A stretch of DNA of 64,000 nucleotides. Source: Ariolimax columbianus (taxonomy: Eukaryota > Mollusca > Gastropoda > Stylommatophora > Arionidae). A program made the translations under genes and the position numbers. Shown here one piece after another: positions 30,801 through 39,585 of this stretch. How positions within the stretch are numbered: position 1 is the first letter of the stretch; each line of letters starts with the position of its first letter. Under the pieces are notes generated by a model, which saw nothing but the letters and a program-made list of their open reading frames with translations, ran no database searches and was not told where the DNA came from. The stretch spans positions 34,966,386-35,030,385 of the forward strand of contig JAVGWX010000011.1 in NCBI GenBank assembly GCA_036924085.1. The letters are read 5' to 3'.

Positions 30801-33496
30801 ACCCAGGAAATTTAGGTCGGTTGCGGGTTGCAGTATTTGGGCTGCTTTCATTTTTGACCCCTATTTTTTTGGGTTGCCTGGCACAGACATGTTGTGTATT
30901 CACACTATTACAAATGCGCCTGCAATGTTATTTCGCTAAATTCTGCAATGTGTCATGAGACCAACAACATCCGGTACATGGGCTCCGACCTTGAAGTTTG
31001 ACATTGACGACCACTCAAATCATCTTCCCCTTGCAGCTGTTAATTTTGGAATACAATTTCAAATTATTCTCGCGGACATTGTTCACACCCAGCTGGCAGA
31101 AGATATAACAATTTGTTGTCTAAATTATTTAATGGAAGTGTTTTTTAAAAATTCAAGGCCAGAGAAATTATTTTTTATTTGATCATGCGCCTAGATTACT
31201 CATGCACGCATGATTCAAACTTTGACTGACACATAATAATACAAAAAGTATGTGTATAGGAATTGAGAAATGTATCTGCGAAACATCTGATGTGGTAAGT
31301 ACCAAAAACTTATTTCCTCTCCAGTTCCAACTTCGCTTTAATGCTATTTAACACTTCATACTAAACATAGTTTAATTTTGTGTCTTACGAAGTTAGATGA
31401 TAATTCTAGCTAAATTTGTTTAATATTAATCAATTTAATTTGGTTAAAACTAATGGACAGAATTCCAACATTTGGCCTGGACAGACAAACACAAATCTAG
31501 AAAATTGGTCTGGAATTGAAAGGGTTAATTTCTCCTAGTTGTTGAGTCTTCAGAAGAGCAGAGGAGATATATTGACACTGCTATGCTAACACACATCATC
31601 AATATTTTATTTGGACACTCAAAGTTTCTTCTTCCACGTTTATTGTTGTTATGTATCCAGCAACATCCAGGCTTTTACCCTGCGACCCAATGCCATGTAA
31701 TGGTATCTGCACGTATTTATCAGCTGTTGTCTAGTGCCATACAAAGTGTTCTAGCATTTATTTGGCCTCAGAGGAAGATGCATTTTCCTAACATCGCTGA
31801 GCACTCAAAGAGATGATGATCATCGGTTTCATATGGGTGTTTTAGCTGGCGTACGAAGAAGAAGAAGATGATATTCTTAGATGATTCCTTAGACTTACCC
31901 GTCTCCATCTTCTTTACTTAATCTCCAGCTGTGATGGGTGTTCTTTTTTCCACAAGTCTGCTATTATTTCTGGTCATTTGATATGAAGTATTCCATCTTG
32001 GCATCAGCCTGCAGCCATCTTTGACACTCAACATAGCATGGCTATATATGATGTGTTTATTAATTATTCTGATCATCATGTGACACATTCTTCCTAGAAC
32101 CTAGTCTCCGTCACAGCAGCTCTGTATGCATCTCGGTTTAGGGTGAGTCGGTTCGCATCATACAAAGACATTCTCAGATTGTCTGTAGTGTCCTGATGCC
32201 ACCTTCGTTGGCGTCGACCTTTTTTCCTTCTTCCAGGAACCATAACAGGGGACTGGAATGAATGATCCTGTCTGTAAAACAACACAGTGAAGACCAAAAT
32301 CTATACCTGAATATAAGTAAAATCAAGATAATGAGCACAAGACAAAGACCAAACCTAAATTTATTTTAGAACAACAGGAGATTGAGAAAGTCACATGTTT
32401 TGACTGCCTTAGCTCAATTATAAGCAACAATGAAGACTGCCTAAAGGAAGTCAGACGGAGAATGGCTATGGCAATGCAGAGGTTGAATAAAATGAGAAAA
32501 TTATGGCAGAACTAAAATAATGAACATAAAAATCCTGCGAACTTGCATCTTCCCGGCAACGTTCGGATGTGAAATGTGGACCACCACACAAACGCTTAAG
32601 AAAAGGATTGAATCTTTTGAACTAAAATATTATGAGGGGGGCTCAAAATACCGCGAAAAGTAAAAATGCAGATATCCTAAAAGAACTGGATGTTCAAAAC
32701 AATTGGTTAGTAAACAATACCTTGTCCAGAAAGCTCAAATATTTTGGCCACATCAAACATCATAATGGCCTGGAGAGAACGTTACTGGAGGGTTTGATGC
32801 CTGGAAAGCGGGTCAGAATCAGACTTAGGAGAAGATGAACATGAAGACATCACGGAGGTTCTGAAGATAATAGCGACAGAGGCGGGAGTTCTGGCTAGAG
32901 ATCGAGAGTCTTACAAATCGGCTGTTGTGAGAGGACACGTTACATAATGATGATGCAGAGATTGCAAAATTTGACTATTTGTCTGTCTATGACATTTTCA
33001 ACATCCTTCTATAACAGTTCACTTCTTCTTTTTTTTTGTGTTCACCTTATTTCTCTATTCCCCAAGGCGGTGTGCATTGCACTACGGTTTTTATTTTGCG
33101 CCTGTCGGCCCAGTGCATCCAACCACTAGCCCACGCCATTTCCCACACAGTTCATTTCAAAAGCTGTGATCTTTTTGCAATTGAGTTGTTTAATGTCCAT
33201 ATCTCACGACTGTATGCAGCCGCTGGGAAAATGCGTGTTCTGAGAAGTTGGATCTCTGCTTGCACGTGCCTTGCCACACATTTTCAAGACCTCAGTTTTT
33301 TTATACATTGATTTTCATGCTGTATTTAGTTTATCAATTTGTTGCTGTAACTGTAGCTCTGAAGTTGTTATGACTGCTTGATCGTCAGCAAAAATTAAGT
33401 TCATTTAAGAGTTCACCAATGTTGCTATTATATTTATTTATGTTTGCCTTTCAGGATGAACTATCACAGAGGCTCGCCAAACTTCGTCAGATGTAG
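16072..33496 (+). CDS. CHMP1: CHMP1, ESCRT-III subunit (six coding exons)
   Basis: The six exons (16,072-16,087; 16,933-17,030; 18,100-18,315; 25,840-25,991; 30,176-30,257; 33,455-33,496) join to 201 codons plus stop, the usual CHMP1 length. The protein is a charged multivesicular body protein, a small helical subunit that polymerises on endosome, midbody and nuclear membranes during scission. The N-terminus [18 protein letters not shown] matches the family start. The helical core holds [31 protein letters not shown] and SMAGVVKSM, followed by [20 protein letters not shown]. The last 13 residues, with [10 protein letters not shown], form a MIT-interacting motif (MIM1) of the kind that binds VPS4 and spastin. 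All reading frames fit across junctions and no stop is seen. Introns 3 and 4 each hold a large antisense LINE-A insertion. It resembles CHMP1B more than CHMP1A. The first intron is unusual (see its entry). Confidence 0.92.
16088..16932 (+). other. CHMP1: CHMP1 intron 1: U12-type intron with apparent GT-TG ends
   Basis: The 5' splice site GTATCCTTT (16,088-16,096) matches the minor-spliceosome consensus. TTCCTTAAT (16,915-16,923) matches the U12 branch-site consensus and lies about 10 bases before the inferred junction. The frame and the conserved residues KNLFNLK put the 3' end after TG at 16,931-16,932. The nearest upstream AG would add an in-frame stop. Confidence 0.7.
16933..17030 (+). CDS. 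CHMP1: CHMP1 coding exon 2
   Basis: Encodes the end of a split Lys codon, then [18 protein letters not shown] and [14 protein letters not shown]. The donor after 17,030 is GTAACT. An in-frame TAA lies at 16,919-16,921, just upstream, which limits how far the exon can extend. Confidence 0.85.
17150..17470 (+). pseudogene. LINE C-terminal fragment in CHMP1 intron 2
   Basis: One frame gives [20 protein letters not shown], the zinc-finger-like ending of invertebrate non-LTR ORFs, preceded by a charged [12 protein letters not shown] stretch. The rest of intron 2, up to 18,099, holds nothing I recognise. Confidence 0.5.
18100..18315 (+). CDS. CHMP1: CHMP1 coding exon 3
   Basis: Acceptor CTTCAG, then 72 codons from [17 protein letters not shown] to SMNLEK, then donor GTATTT. 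It carries the central ESCRT-III helices and begins and ends in phase 0. Confidence 0.95.
18363..18575. repeat. 41/49-bp tandem repeat, 5 units
   Basis: Units share TTTACTGTCAGGCCTAGTTC and the spacing runs 49, 41, 41, 49. The 8-bp difference is an extra CTTAATGT-like block. It starts about 45 bp into CHMP1 intron 3. Confidence 0.85.
18545..18637 (+). mobile_element. SINE S1, left half, interrupted by LINE-A
   Basis: The S1 head, with GCTTGCATCAGGGTCAGC and CCAGAGCTGACCAAAACC, runs up to ATTCCACATTC. The sequence that should follow (a CCTCCAAGTGG-like block) resumes at 24,441, so the SINE was split by the LINE-A insertion. Confidence 0.75.
18659..22510 (-). pseudogene. LINE-A polyprotein: endonuclease, RT, RNase H, zinc motif
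   Basis: Endonuclease (about 22,390-21,690): [47 protein letters not shown] (about 20,950-20,000): [47 protein letters not shown]. RNase H (about 19,450-18,990): [33 protein letters not shown], which supply the four acidic positions. It ends with a C-x-C-x8-H-x4-C type zinc motif in [18 protein letters not shown]. An RNase H after the RT points to the I/Jockey-related LINE groups, not RTE or CR1. From 21,568 down to 18,659 the frame is constant with stops at 21,281, 21,053, 20,411, 19,589 and 18,755. The endonuclease needs two frame changes. No separate ORF1 was found. Confidence 0.85.
22500..22660 (-). repeat. SINE-core-like segment inside the LINE-A leader
   Basis: The - strand contains ATCGGATGCACTGGGCC, then ACAGGCTTAACAAG and ACAGTGCAACG, matching the SINE S3 3' region (for example 55,520-55,620 reversed) just upstream of the LINE-A start codon. 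Confidence 0.55.
23090..23745 (-). pseudogene. 28S rRNA 3'-end sequence, partly duplicated, in LINE-A leader
   Basis: The - strand matches the last several hundred bases of 28S: AAGACAGGTCAGTTTTACCC, the sarcin-ricin-loop region (diverged, GAGAGGGACCGCA), GGTTCACGTGCTTGGCTGAT, GAACGCCTCTAAGCCGGAAT, and the terminal CGGTCGGGGTGTCG ... GTAGAGCAGCCACCTC. The upstream part (GGTCTAATAG ... ACCGCAGGTTTCAGACA) occurs twice in tandem, at 23,590-23,740 and 23,400-23,560. Not a functional rRNA gene. Confidence 0.85.
23750..23811 (-). pseudogene. 18S rRNA, internally deleted, in LINE-A leader
   Basis: The 18S start TATCTGGTTGATCCTGCCA is fused directly to TGAGTGGAGCCTGCAGC and CTTAATTTGACTCAACACG, which lies more than 1 kb further on in 18S. 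The copy at 26,541-29,686 keeps that middle part. Confidence 0.85.
23812..24440 (-). other. rDNA 5' external transcribed spacer-like leader of LINE-A
   Basis: It is homologous throughout to 29,052-29,686, and both lie directly upstream of an 18S start, so it is best read as 5' ETS. Shared blocks include CCGTCCGTC runs, AACGGATCCCAACGACC and GCCTGGCGGGACTGAGATCG (+ strand). The ETS identity is inferred from position; Pol I promoter activity is speculative. Confidence 0.7.
24441..24625 (+). mobile_element. SINE S1, right half
   Basis: It resumes the SINE cut at 18,637: ATTCAAGTGGAAGCTGCTGC, ATAGGGATTGCAGTGGGAAG, then the core GAAACCAGATGTGTCAGGAC and TGCTGCAAAATATGGCACAG. Confidence 0.75.
24626..25319. 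other. Remainder of CHMP1 intron 3, unassigned
   Basis: Short ORFs only; no domain, repeat or RNA signature seen. Confidence 0.4.
25320..25665 (+). mobile_element. SINE family S2 copy in CHMP1 intron 3
   Basis: GCATGAGCTGCAGTGGTCAG, CTTCTACACCTCCATGCAG, core GAAGTCAGATGTGTCGCAAT, AGGTGCAAATATCGCAGTC, and tail GGTAGCGGGAGATTGAGAAC followed by GAACGAAG. Confidence 0.8.
25840..25991 (+). CDS. CHMP1: CHMP1 coding exon 4
   Basis: Acceptor CTGTAG, then [39 protein letters not shown] and [11 protein letters not shown] plus two bases of a Gly codon, then donor GTAAAT. Confidence 0.95.
26317..26390. repeat. 24-bp tandem repeat, 3 units
   Basis: The unit is TTGACCATGTTTCCATCAATGG-like, with one- or two-base differences between units. 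Confidence 0.8.
26527..26540. repeat. Target-site duplication, left copy
   Basis: TAGTTGAGATATTC; identical to 29,687-29,700, on the other side of the rDNA-LINE chimera. Confidence 0.9.
26776..27812 (-). pseudogene. 28S 3'-end sequence and 18S/28S hybrid repeats
   Basis: The 28S terminus is recognised by CGGTCGGGGTGTCG, GTAGAGCAGCCACCTC and GGTTCACGTACCAGGCTGAT. Between 27,360 and 27,884 a hybrid unit of about 190 bp, with GACGGAAGGGCACC from 18S joined to TCTAATAG ... GTGCTGGAA from 28S, occurs about three times (18S parts near 27,432, 27,617 and 27,811). Divergence from canonical 28S is high. Confidence 0.8.
27813..29051 (-). pseudogene. 18S rRNA 5' two-thirds, near intact
   Basis: It runs from ATCTGGTTGATCCTGCCAGT through GGTGCCAGCAGCCGCGGTAA (the 530-loop region), GTTAAAAGCTCGTAGTTGGA, GGTGAAATTCTTGGATCGCC and AAACTTAAAGGAATTGACGG to ACTCAACACGG. 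About 1.24 kb of the usual 1.8 kb is present, and the universal segments are intact. The 3' third is missing, so it is not a functional gene. Confidence 0.9.
29052..29686 (-). other. rDNA 5' external transcribed spacer-like leader, second copy
   Basis: Collinear with 23,812-24,440 and of almost equal length (635 vs 629 bp). Both end at the same point, next to a CCCC on the + strand, which marks a common 5' end of the retrotransposed RNA. Confidence 0.7.
29687..29700. repeat. Target-site duplication, right copy
   Basis: TAGTTGAGATATTC; pairs with 26,527-26,540. Confidence 0.9.
30176..30257 (+). CDS. CHMP1: CHMP1 coding exon 5
   Basis: Acceptor TTTCAG, completes the Gly codon, then [20 protein letters not shown] and THASQEQ, then donor GTAGGA. 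Linker between the helical core and the C-terminal MIM helix. Confidence 0.9.
30270..30412 (+). mobile_element. SINE family S4, partial
   Basis: GAAAGACTAACGTCTGG and GTTAGCCAGGGTCAGGCAAA followed by ATGTACTGGCCAAGA match the S4 start at 61,830-61,890. Confidence 0.6.
30412..30500 (+). mobile_element. SINE family S3, 3' part
   Basis: GTCGGATGCACTGGGCCGAC and CAGGCACAAAATAAAAACCG, then an A-rich tail with GGAGAAATAAAGCGAACG. Confidence 0.65.
30501..30730 (+). pseudogene. LINE C-terminal fragment
   Basis: A degenerate frame with CCACAAAGACAAAAC ... CTATTTGGCAATGTTGTTCG resembles the LxLFGxVVRL motif also seen at 7,070-7,110. Confidence 0.45.
30731..32089. other. CHMP1 intron 5, mostly unassigned
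   Basis: A GCGTACGAAGAAGAAGAAG run near 31,848 resembles a LINE-A-type 3' tail on the + strand, but no coding match precedes it. Nothing else is recognised. Confidence 0.35.
32090..32250 (-). mobile_element. RTE-like LINE tail fragment
   Basis: The - strand reads [20 protein letters not shown] and [17 protein letters not shown], the RTE C-terminus also seen at 14,860-14,990. Confidence 0.65.
32260..32950 (+). mobile_element. RTE-like LINE 3' third, degenerate
   Basis: Parallel to the RTE at 10,690-11,000 and 13,901-14,290: KTKIM-like block, [15 protein letters not shown] block, then [20 protein letters not shown] and [15 protein letters not shown], ending ATGATGATGC. Many stops and frameshifts. 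Confidence 0.7.
33015..33160 (-). mobile_element. SINE family S3, internally deleted
   Basis: Reverse orientation: TATTTCTCTATTCCCCAAGG, ATTTTGCGCCTGTCGGCCCA, GTGCATCCA joined directly to the head piece ACCACTAGCCCACGCC. The middle is lost. Confidence 0.7.
33455..33496 (+). CDS. CHMP1: CHMP1 coding exon 6 (MIM1 motif and stop)
   Basis: Acceptor TTTCAG, then [13 protein letters not shown] and [13 protein letters not shown] fits the LxxRLxxLR MIT-interacting motif that recruits MIT-domain partners. Confidence 0.95.
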   Translation, partial: DELSQRLAKLRQM

Positions 33497-34559
33497 CACA
33501 AATCAAACATGGAATCAACAGAGCCGTATCCAGACCATATACAAATGTCAAACTGCTATAATTCACCCTGTGCAAAGAAAACATCTGTAATTTAGTATAA
33601 CTGCTTCATAGATGGTTGGTTGTCTGCGTGTCAGTCTGTATTATGGAATACACTATCTCTGCATTGTAATGCTCCTAATTGCTCCACAGCATTCATTCAA
33701 TGTAAACCATATTCTGCAATTTACTTATTATTCTACATTGCCATTTTTCATCTGTTTTACGTCTTTGTTCCTCTTTTCATTTGAGTGTTTGCTAAAAACG
33801 AGAGCCAAGAATAGTAACACTGCAACTTGCAAGAGGAGGCTAAGGAAGGTTGCGCATTGTAGAACCTTTAAGCCACACAAACTTTAAAAGATATGAACAG
33901 GTCAACATTTGATGACAGTGCGTATTTGTTGAAGACCTCTGCTCCATAGGGAGTTGGAACGGTTTTGATTGATTGCTTTCTCTTTTGGAAATGAAGAGTT
34001 TTATGAGATTAATGCCCATCTTCTGAAACTTTTATTTCTTGTCTCCCCATTGTGATGTCACTCATGCTGCAGACCACAGGATAAGACTCGATGGTGGTCC
34101 ACGAGATGCTATCTTGGGAATCCAGCACTATTTAGTTATTTACAGTGCTGGCAAAAGTGTTCAAAGTTTCTGTTATTGGTTCAATGAATGCTAGTACAAG
34201 TATTTGTAACTGAACCGTAACAAAATGAAATGTCATTACATGTTTTTGTGGCCAGTGAACCAGTTGGTTCACACATTAGAGATTGCATGGGATAGTGTCA
34301 TTCACAGTCCAAAAGCCAGCTGAGAGTGAAATAGGATATCTGGGTTTGTAAGAAAGTTCTAGAAACAATGTCTCAAATATGATACAAGGAATAGAAAATG
34401 GAACAACTCATTTTCCTGGGAATTGAAAGAAGAAACTCTACAAAATAAAATAGCAAAAAACAACTCTTTCATTATAAATTGTGCACAAATGGAGGAAGTC
34501 AAATGTTTACATGTTGAATTGTTTATAATAAGGGGAGGGAAAGAAGGCCAACCTTTAGC
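33497..34559. other. CHMP1 3' UTR and flank
   Basis: Downstream of the stop no repeat is recognised. An AATAAA at 34,444-34,449 is a possible polyadenylation signal, but it is about 950 bp away and unsupported by other signals. Confidence 0.3.
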
Positions 34560-35330
34560 TTCTTTGTGTCCAAAAGTTACCATATCTACCATGGTAGCTG
34601 ATCTTCATTCATTCTGCAGACCTGGTCAATCCAGGTTGTCTGCTCCCACTTTAGCATTGAAGTCTCCCATCAATATTAAGAGATATTTTTTTTCAGCTCG
34701 TAAAGCTTTTGCTTCTTATCATCTTCAGTCTCGATAGTTGGGGCATAGCACTGAATGATGTTGATCTTGATTTATTCGTTCCTACTTCTGAAGCTTGCGC
34801 TCATGATTCTATTGGTAATAGCGTCCCACTTTGTGAGTGCCCTCTGTGTCTCACTCCCTCTGTGTGTTGGGCATGAGGTCCCTCGTTTCTATAATAAATG
34901 ATCCTTTCCCCAGTTGTCGTCTCATCTTTCCTGATTATATCCATGGTATTCAGAAGGGCAGTCAGTCGTGGAGCTTCCTTGCGGCTTTCACTCTACTACA
35001 GGATTCTTCTCTTTTTCGAAGGCCCTTCCCTTCCCAAGGTCGTCTGTTTTTGCTCTGTTGTCAATTGTTTCATAACTACTTTTGTTTTTATAGATTTGGG
35101 TGGTCAGCCCCAACCTAACATACTCTAGGTGAGTTGTCCATGTTTAGTCTATTTCCTCCTCCATGATCTATCCAGCTTGGGTTACCCTTCTGGAAGCTTC
35201 CACATCTGCTGGCTTAGCTCCTGGGATCATTGAGACATGCAAGCCCCAGCACCAGTTCAAGATAACAGACTTGAGGGAGACTGTTCGAAACTCGTGGTGA
35301 TTCTTGAGTTCCAATGCTCTACATCAGGTA
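34560..35330 (-). pseudogene. RTE-type LINE endonuclease fragment
   Basis: The - strand reads ALTKWDAITNRIMSASFRSR, then INIIQCYAPTIETEDDKKQK, then a GDFNAKVG-like remnant. This is the IIQCYAPT/GDFNAKVG part of an apurinic-like endonuclease. Multiple stops. Confidence 0.65.
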
Positions 35331-35379
35331 GAAGGGTTTTGATTGATTGACAATTATTGAAAGATGCACATGATCTTTA

Positions 35380-35815
35380 ACTGAACGTTTTTATACTAGC
35401 TTAGAAGACTGCATACAACCAGTTTCTTTTATATTTCCTTGCTGTACCTTCATGTTCTTGTATTTTGAAAAACTTGTTATAGTCTAATTTATCCTTTCCG
35501 ATGATTATCAAAGAAACCTGTATTGTCGCCTCGAATTATTCTTTTTTCTGGACACTAGGCCGGTTTTTCTTAGTCTTTCCTCATAACTGTAATTCTGGAA
35601 TCCAACTATCAGCTTTGTTGCTCTACTTTGTATCCTTTCCAGCATGTTTATATCCCCTCTACAAGAAGTACTCCACACTTGAACACATTACTCCAATCCA
35701 GGTCTAACTAAAGCTTTATACAGTTTATCACTTCCATGCTCCTGTGGTTAATATTTCATTTTATGATACCTAACATTGCATTTGCCTTTGTACCACTGTA
35801 TACTATTACTTAGTG
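35380..35815 (-). mobile_element. CR1-like LINE 3' fragment
   Basis: The same - strand content as 41,930-42,520 (LVRPGLE, SPYH-like, VDYNKFFKI region) with about 10-15% differences by eye and several deletions. The 3' microsatellite is lost. Confidence 0.75.
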
Positions 35816-35842
35816 TATATATATATAGAGAGAGAGAGAGGG
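35816..35842. repeat. TA/GA microsatellite
   Basis: TATATATATA followed by GAGAGAGAGAGAG. Confidence 0.8.
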
Positions 35843-36389
35843 GGTGATTGAAAGACGTTATGTTCTAAGTGTGCTTCTTCTGGAAAATGAGATTCAAAGA
35901 ATGAGGTGGTTCCAGTATAGTACATTTATACCTGTGTATGATTTGATAAAAAATACCTGATGATTTCAGAATACTAGTTTATATTGATTGTCAGGCTGTA
36001 ATCATAAATAATTTGAAACTACAGAATCTTGTTTTACAGTGATTTGTGTGTAAACATGTAAACTGCTCTTGAGTAGAAGACTTCCCAATGCTTGGGTTTA
36101 CACATCTCAGAGAGTGTGGAAGTGCTGTAGGGTTTGAAGGAAAGCTCTATACAAACACCTCACCAAATATTATTATGATAAAGGTAATACAAGAGTGTCT
36201 GACGTGCTTTCCCTATGGATTTTCTAGGAAAAATAAGTTATCAGCATGAAAAATGGTACCACTGAAATAAAATCAAACTTAGAGTGGCTGCATGGCTAGT
36301 CTTGTCTTATCCACTTGTGGGGAGCCATGGTTTTCTGTCCAGGGCCAGACTATCGTCAAGCTAGTCATCATAAAATCTGTAATATTTCA

Positions 36390-36920
36390 TATCCATCATG
36401 TTCAGCCACAATTGGGTAAACCTGATAACCATGCATTATAGGTGTACAGAGCTAGTTGGTCAGGTTGCATTCTCATTAGGTAGCCAAACCACTTGATTCT
36501 ATGCCCATCGATATATTTGGTACATGGTCTTGCTTCTACGATGTTTTGGACCTCTTCATTCCATATTATGCCTCTTCTAGTTACGTTGATGGTTTTTCGG
36601 ATGCATCTCATTTCACATATTGTGATCTGTTTCTCTATAGATTTTTTAAAGTCCATATTTGGCACTGGTAACAGAGCATTGGTATGAATGTATTGTTGAT
36701 CAGTAGTCTTTTTGTGGGCATATTAGTGTTTCAATAATGACGATAGCTGATATGCAATTGCAGATCTACATTTTTCTGTCTCGACCTCTATTCTGTGTGA
36801 AAACACTGCCAAAGTATTTGAATTTCTGCACTTGTTTAATCAGGGTCCCGTTACCATAATGTTCATGTTTTCAAGTGATCTACAGTTTCTGTTTTGGATG
36901 TGTTACTTTTCCAACTGCCT
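36390..36920 (-). pseudogene. RTE-type LINE fragment, second family
   Basis: The - strand has VQKFKYFGSVFTQNRGRD (the FKYLGS box after the RT core), then MRCIRKTINVTRRGIIWNEE and HRIKWFGYLMRM. This is a different RTE lineage from the element at 7,964. Confidence 0.65.
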
Positions 36921-37384
36921 TTCGTGAAACATATGTAAATAATGACATTTATATGTACGTGAGTGTTTTACATGGGCATAAATACCAAAACTACATCCTA
37001 AGTTATGACTAAAACATCTTTGTCGTATTCAAGAAGCAACGCACATGAGAATAACTAAGTTGTTCCCAAACTGTGCCGCGGGCGCTGTTGCTGGTTTACA
37101 TAAGCGCATCAGAATATTCCAATATTGTCACTGAAATGACACTTAGCCATCGTGGCTTTAGAATTGGATGTGATGATAGGAAAGACATCTAATGGACACT
37201 GTACAAACCACTAACTTTTGCGTTTTAATAGTAATACTAGATGATGTTTGATGTCAGAATTTTAGAAGTTTCTATTAAACTCTGGCTTGACCTAGTCACT
37301 GCAATAAAGAAGGCAGTCATTTTTGACATGAATGTCACTCAGTACATCAATGTGAATGGATATCAGTAAAAGATGAATATCTGC

Positions 37385-37955
37385 TGATAGTGGCAAAGGG
37401 GAGATGTCTTGAGGGAAGGTGTTTGCCTCGGGTGCTGGAGGTAGTGGGTTCAAATCCCGATAGAGACACCAGGATTTTTTTGCGTGGATCATCCGGTAAA
37501 TATTTCCCCTGATCTCTGAGTAATGAGATCAGACACATGTGTGCAGTGGCGTGCACGTTAAAGATAACTTAGTAGTTGGAAATCGAAAAGAGTAGGACTA
37601 ACGGCTACTGCTCAAGCAAAATTCAAGTTAAAAATCTACTCAAATTATTCTAGGGATTCTCACCCCACAGAGAACATGTCGCAAAAAGAGGGGACTGTGG
37701 CCATAACAACAGATCTTTGTTATGTGGTTAACCGAGAGGCTTAGATGGCGCGTAACAGGCTGCGGGTCTACCTTGCTCTAATTTACGCTTCCACCTCCAC
37801 CAGTCTCAAAAATAGGCGATCGTATATTCCAGGGGCTAACAGATGCTGGGATTGACCTGGCAAGTCACCAGTGGATTTTAACTTGCCAAAAAATGTGAAA
37901 CAAAGGAGGTCGCACCTCCCCACGAACATAAGAGGACTGAAGATAGATAGAAGTA
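37385..37955 (+). mobile_element. SINE family S5, full-length with tRNA-like head
   Basis: The head GGGGAGATGTCTTGAGGGAA to GTGGGTTCAAATCCCG carries an A-box-like and a clear B-box-like motif (GGTTCAAATCC), so it is probably Pol III-derived. The body shares AGTTGGAAATCGAAAAGAG with the copy at 40,018 and the 3' half with 518-872. Length is about 570 bp. Confidence 0.7.
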
Positions 37956-38114
37956 GCAAAGTTCAGCGAATCTTAATTCCATTTGTGACTACATTTGCGT
38001 GAGGTCGGATTTTCGTCGGCCACTGTGACATAAAGAGTGACAACATGATTTTCGTCCCGACACTATGCTATCAATGTCAAAACTGGACATTACCATCAAA
38101 TGAAAAATACCAGT

Positions 38115-38355
38115 GAAAGGGGATCACGTGTGCTAGTGGTTAAGTGACATAGCTCACAATCCGAAGATGTGTTCACTTCTGATCACAGCACAAGCTGTTA
38201 CTCAGAGGAAGCAAACCCTTAGAAAATGCAGGAGTAAGCAGGCCCTTACATAAAATGCATGCCAAAGTCGGATGTGGTGGGCCAACTGGCGCAAAGTAAA
38301 AACATAGTGCAACGCACATTGCCTTTGGGAATATAGAAATAGGGGAAATGCAAAA
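38115..38355 (+). mobile_element. SINE family S3, full-length
   Basis: The tRNA-like head (GCTAGTGGTTAAGTGACA ... TTCTGATCACAGC), AAGCAAACCCTTAGAAAATG, GCATGCCAAAGTCGGATGTG, and tail GCAACGCACATTGCC, ATAGAAATAGGGGAAATG. The antisense sister is at 55,506-55,755. Confidence 0.75.
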
Positions 38356-38382
38356 ATAATTGTCTGCGAAAAATAGTGGGCG

Positions 38383-38556
38383 TAACAAGGATCAGAAATC
38401 AAGGAGCCATGATCAGAAACGATATCAGGAGACTAGTGGAAACAACACCAGTATTAGAGTTTGGCCATGTAACAAGGATCAGAAATTAAGGAGCCATGAT
38501 CAGAAACGATATCAGGAGACTAGTGGAAACAACACCAGTATTAGAGTTTGGCCATG
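38383..38556 (+). repeat. 87-bp direct repeat of an RTE C-terminal fragment
   Basis: Two nearly identical units, each encoding NDIRRLVETTPVLEFGHV in one frame, the same LINE motif as at 41,190-41,280. One C/T difference was noted. Confidence 0.8.
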
Positions 38557-39003
38557 TAACAAGGCTACCACCACACAGCACCCGCCAACAAGCAATGCTA
38601 TTTAGATACAATTGATTCAAAGCGACCATGAAAAGGGTGGCTTACAGAAATATGGGGCGGTAAATGCTACTGTGTATGAGGCGCACAGACGGGCTCGTTC
38701 TAGAGATCTCTTCATAACCTGACGCTGAAAGGCATAGAAGGATAAGTGAGAAAAAAAATGACTGATAAAAAGCAAGTATCGTGCAAAAATAAACATGGAA
38801 CAGGAAATAAGGGTTGCTGTGTCCAGCTTGATTCCAAGATTTGAGAAGATGTGCAGTAATGCACATTCCATTCATTGGTTCTTTCCTTCTTGTCAGACGA
38901 TAGTTATTGTGCTTTGAAAAAAAGGGATGTAACTACAGTCCACGATAATAATAAATGTGACTCGTAAGACCAATCCGAGCAGAGGTGTCTTCCACAGCAT
39001 GTG
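38557..39003. other. Unassigned
   Basis: No gene or repeat recognised. Confidence 0.4.
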
Positions 39004-39323
39004 CAAGAAAAGTCAGGACTGTTTGCGACATCACATGGTGTGGCATGTCTTCTCAAACGCTGTCCTTAGAGCCTATCCGTAATCAAGAAAAGTCAGGACT
39101 GTTTGCGACATCACATGGTGTGGCATGTCTTCTCAAACGCTGTCCTTAGAGCCTATCCGTAATCAAGAAAAGTCAGGACTGTTTGCGACATCACATGGTG
39201 TGGCATGTCTTCTCAAACGCTGTCCTTAGAGCCTGTCCGTAATCAAGAAAAGTCAGGACTGTTTGCGACATCACATGGTGTGGCATGTCTTCTCAAACGC
39301 TGTCCTTAGAGCCTGTCCGTAAT
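39004..39323. repeat. 80-bp tandem repeat, 4 units
   Basis: Each unit begins CAAGAAAAGTCAGGACTG and contains CATGGTGTGGCATGTCTTCT. The units are nearly identical (CTATCC in the first two, CTGTCC in the last two), so the array is recent. Confidence 0.95.
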
Positions 39324-39394
39324 CAGAATCTTGTTTGTATCTCACTCCTTCAACTGTCATAAAAAACTGTCATGCTACATTTTTCCCATTGTTG

Positions 39395-39585
39395 GGGTAG
39401 TCGAGGGGTTTTGAAGGCTGAGGACTACAGGCCGCTTCACCACTGCTGTCACCACATCGTGTGCTGGCTATGATTGTTTATTTCACCCCCAACAGAAAAA
39501 CAACATATGCCATACCGGGGATTCGAACTGCTGCCCTCCTTGTTGGCAGGCAGGCCTTGAAACCATTCGGCCACACGCTCCTTCA
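39395..39585 (-). mobile_element. tRNA-derived SINE (S6) or tRNA pseudogene
   Basis: The - strand head has GTGGCCGAATGGTT (A box) and AGTTCGAATCCC (B box), resembling tRNA-Leu/Ser. No clover-leaf with matching acceptor stem was found, and it continues into an unrelated body, so it is a SINE rather than a tRNA gene. Confidence 0.55.

Noticed and set aside
38995..39330. CRISPR-like array
   Set aside because: The 80-bp units are contiguous with no unique spacers, and the genome is eukaryotic.
39500..39585. Genuine tRNA-Leu/Ser gene
   Set aside because: A and B boxes are present, but I could not fold a clover-leaf with a paired acceptor stem, and the sequence continues into a SINE body.
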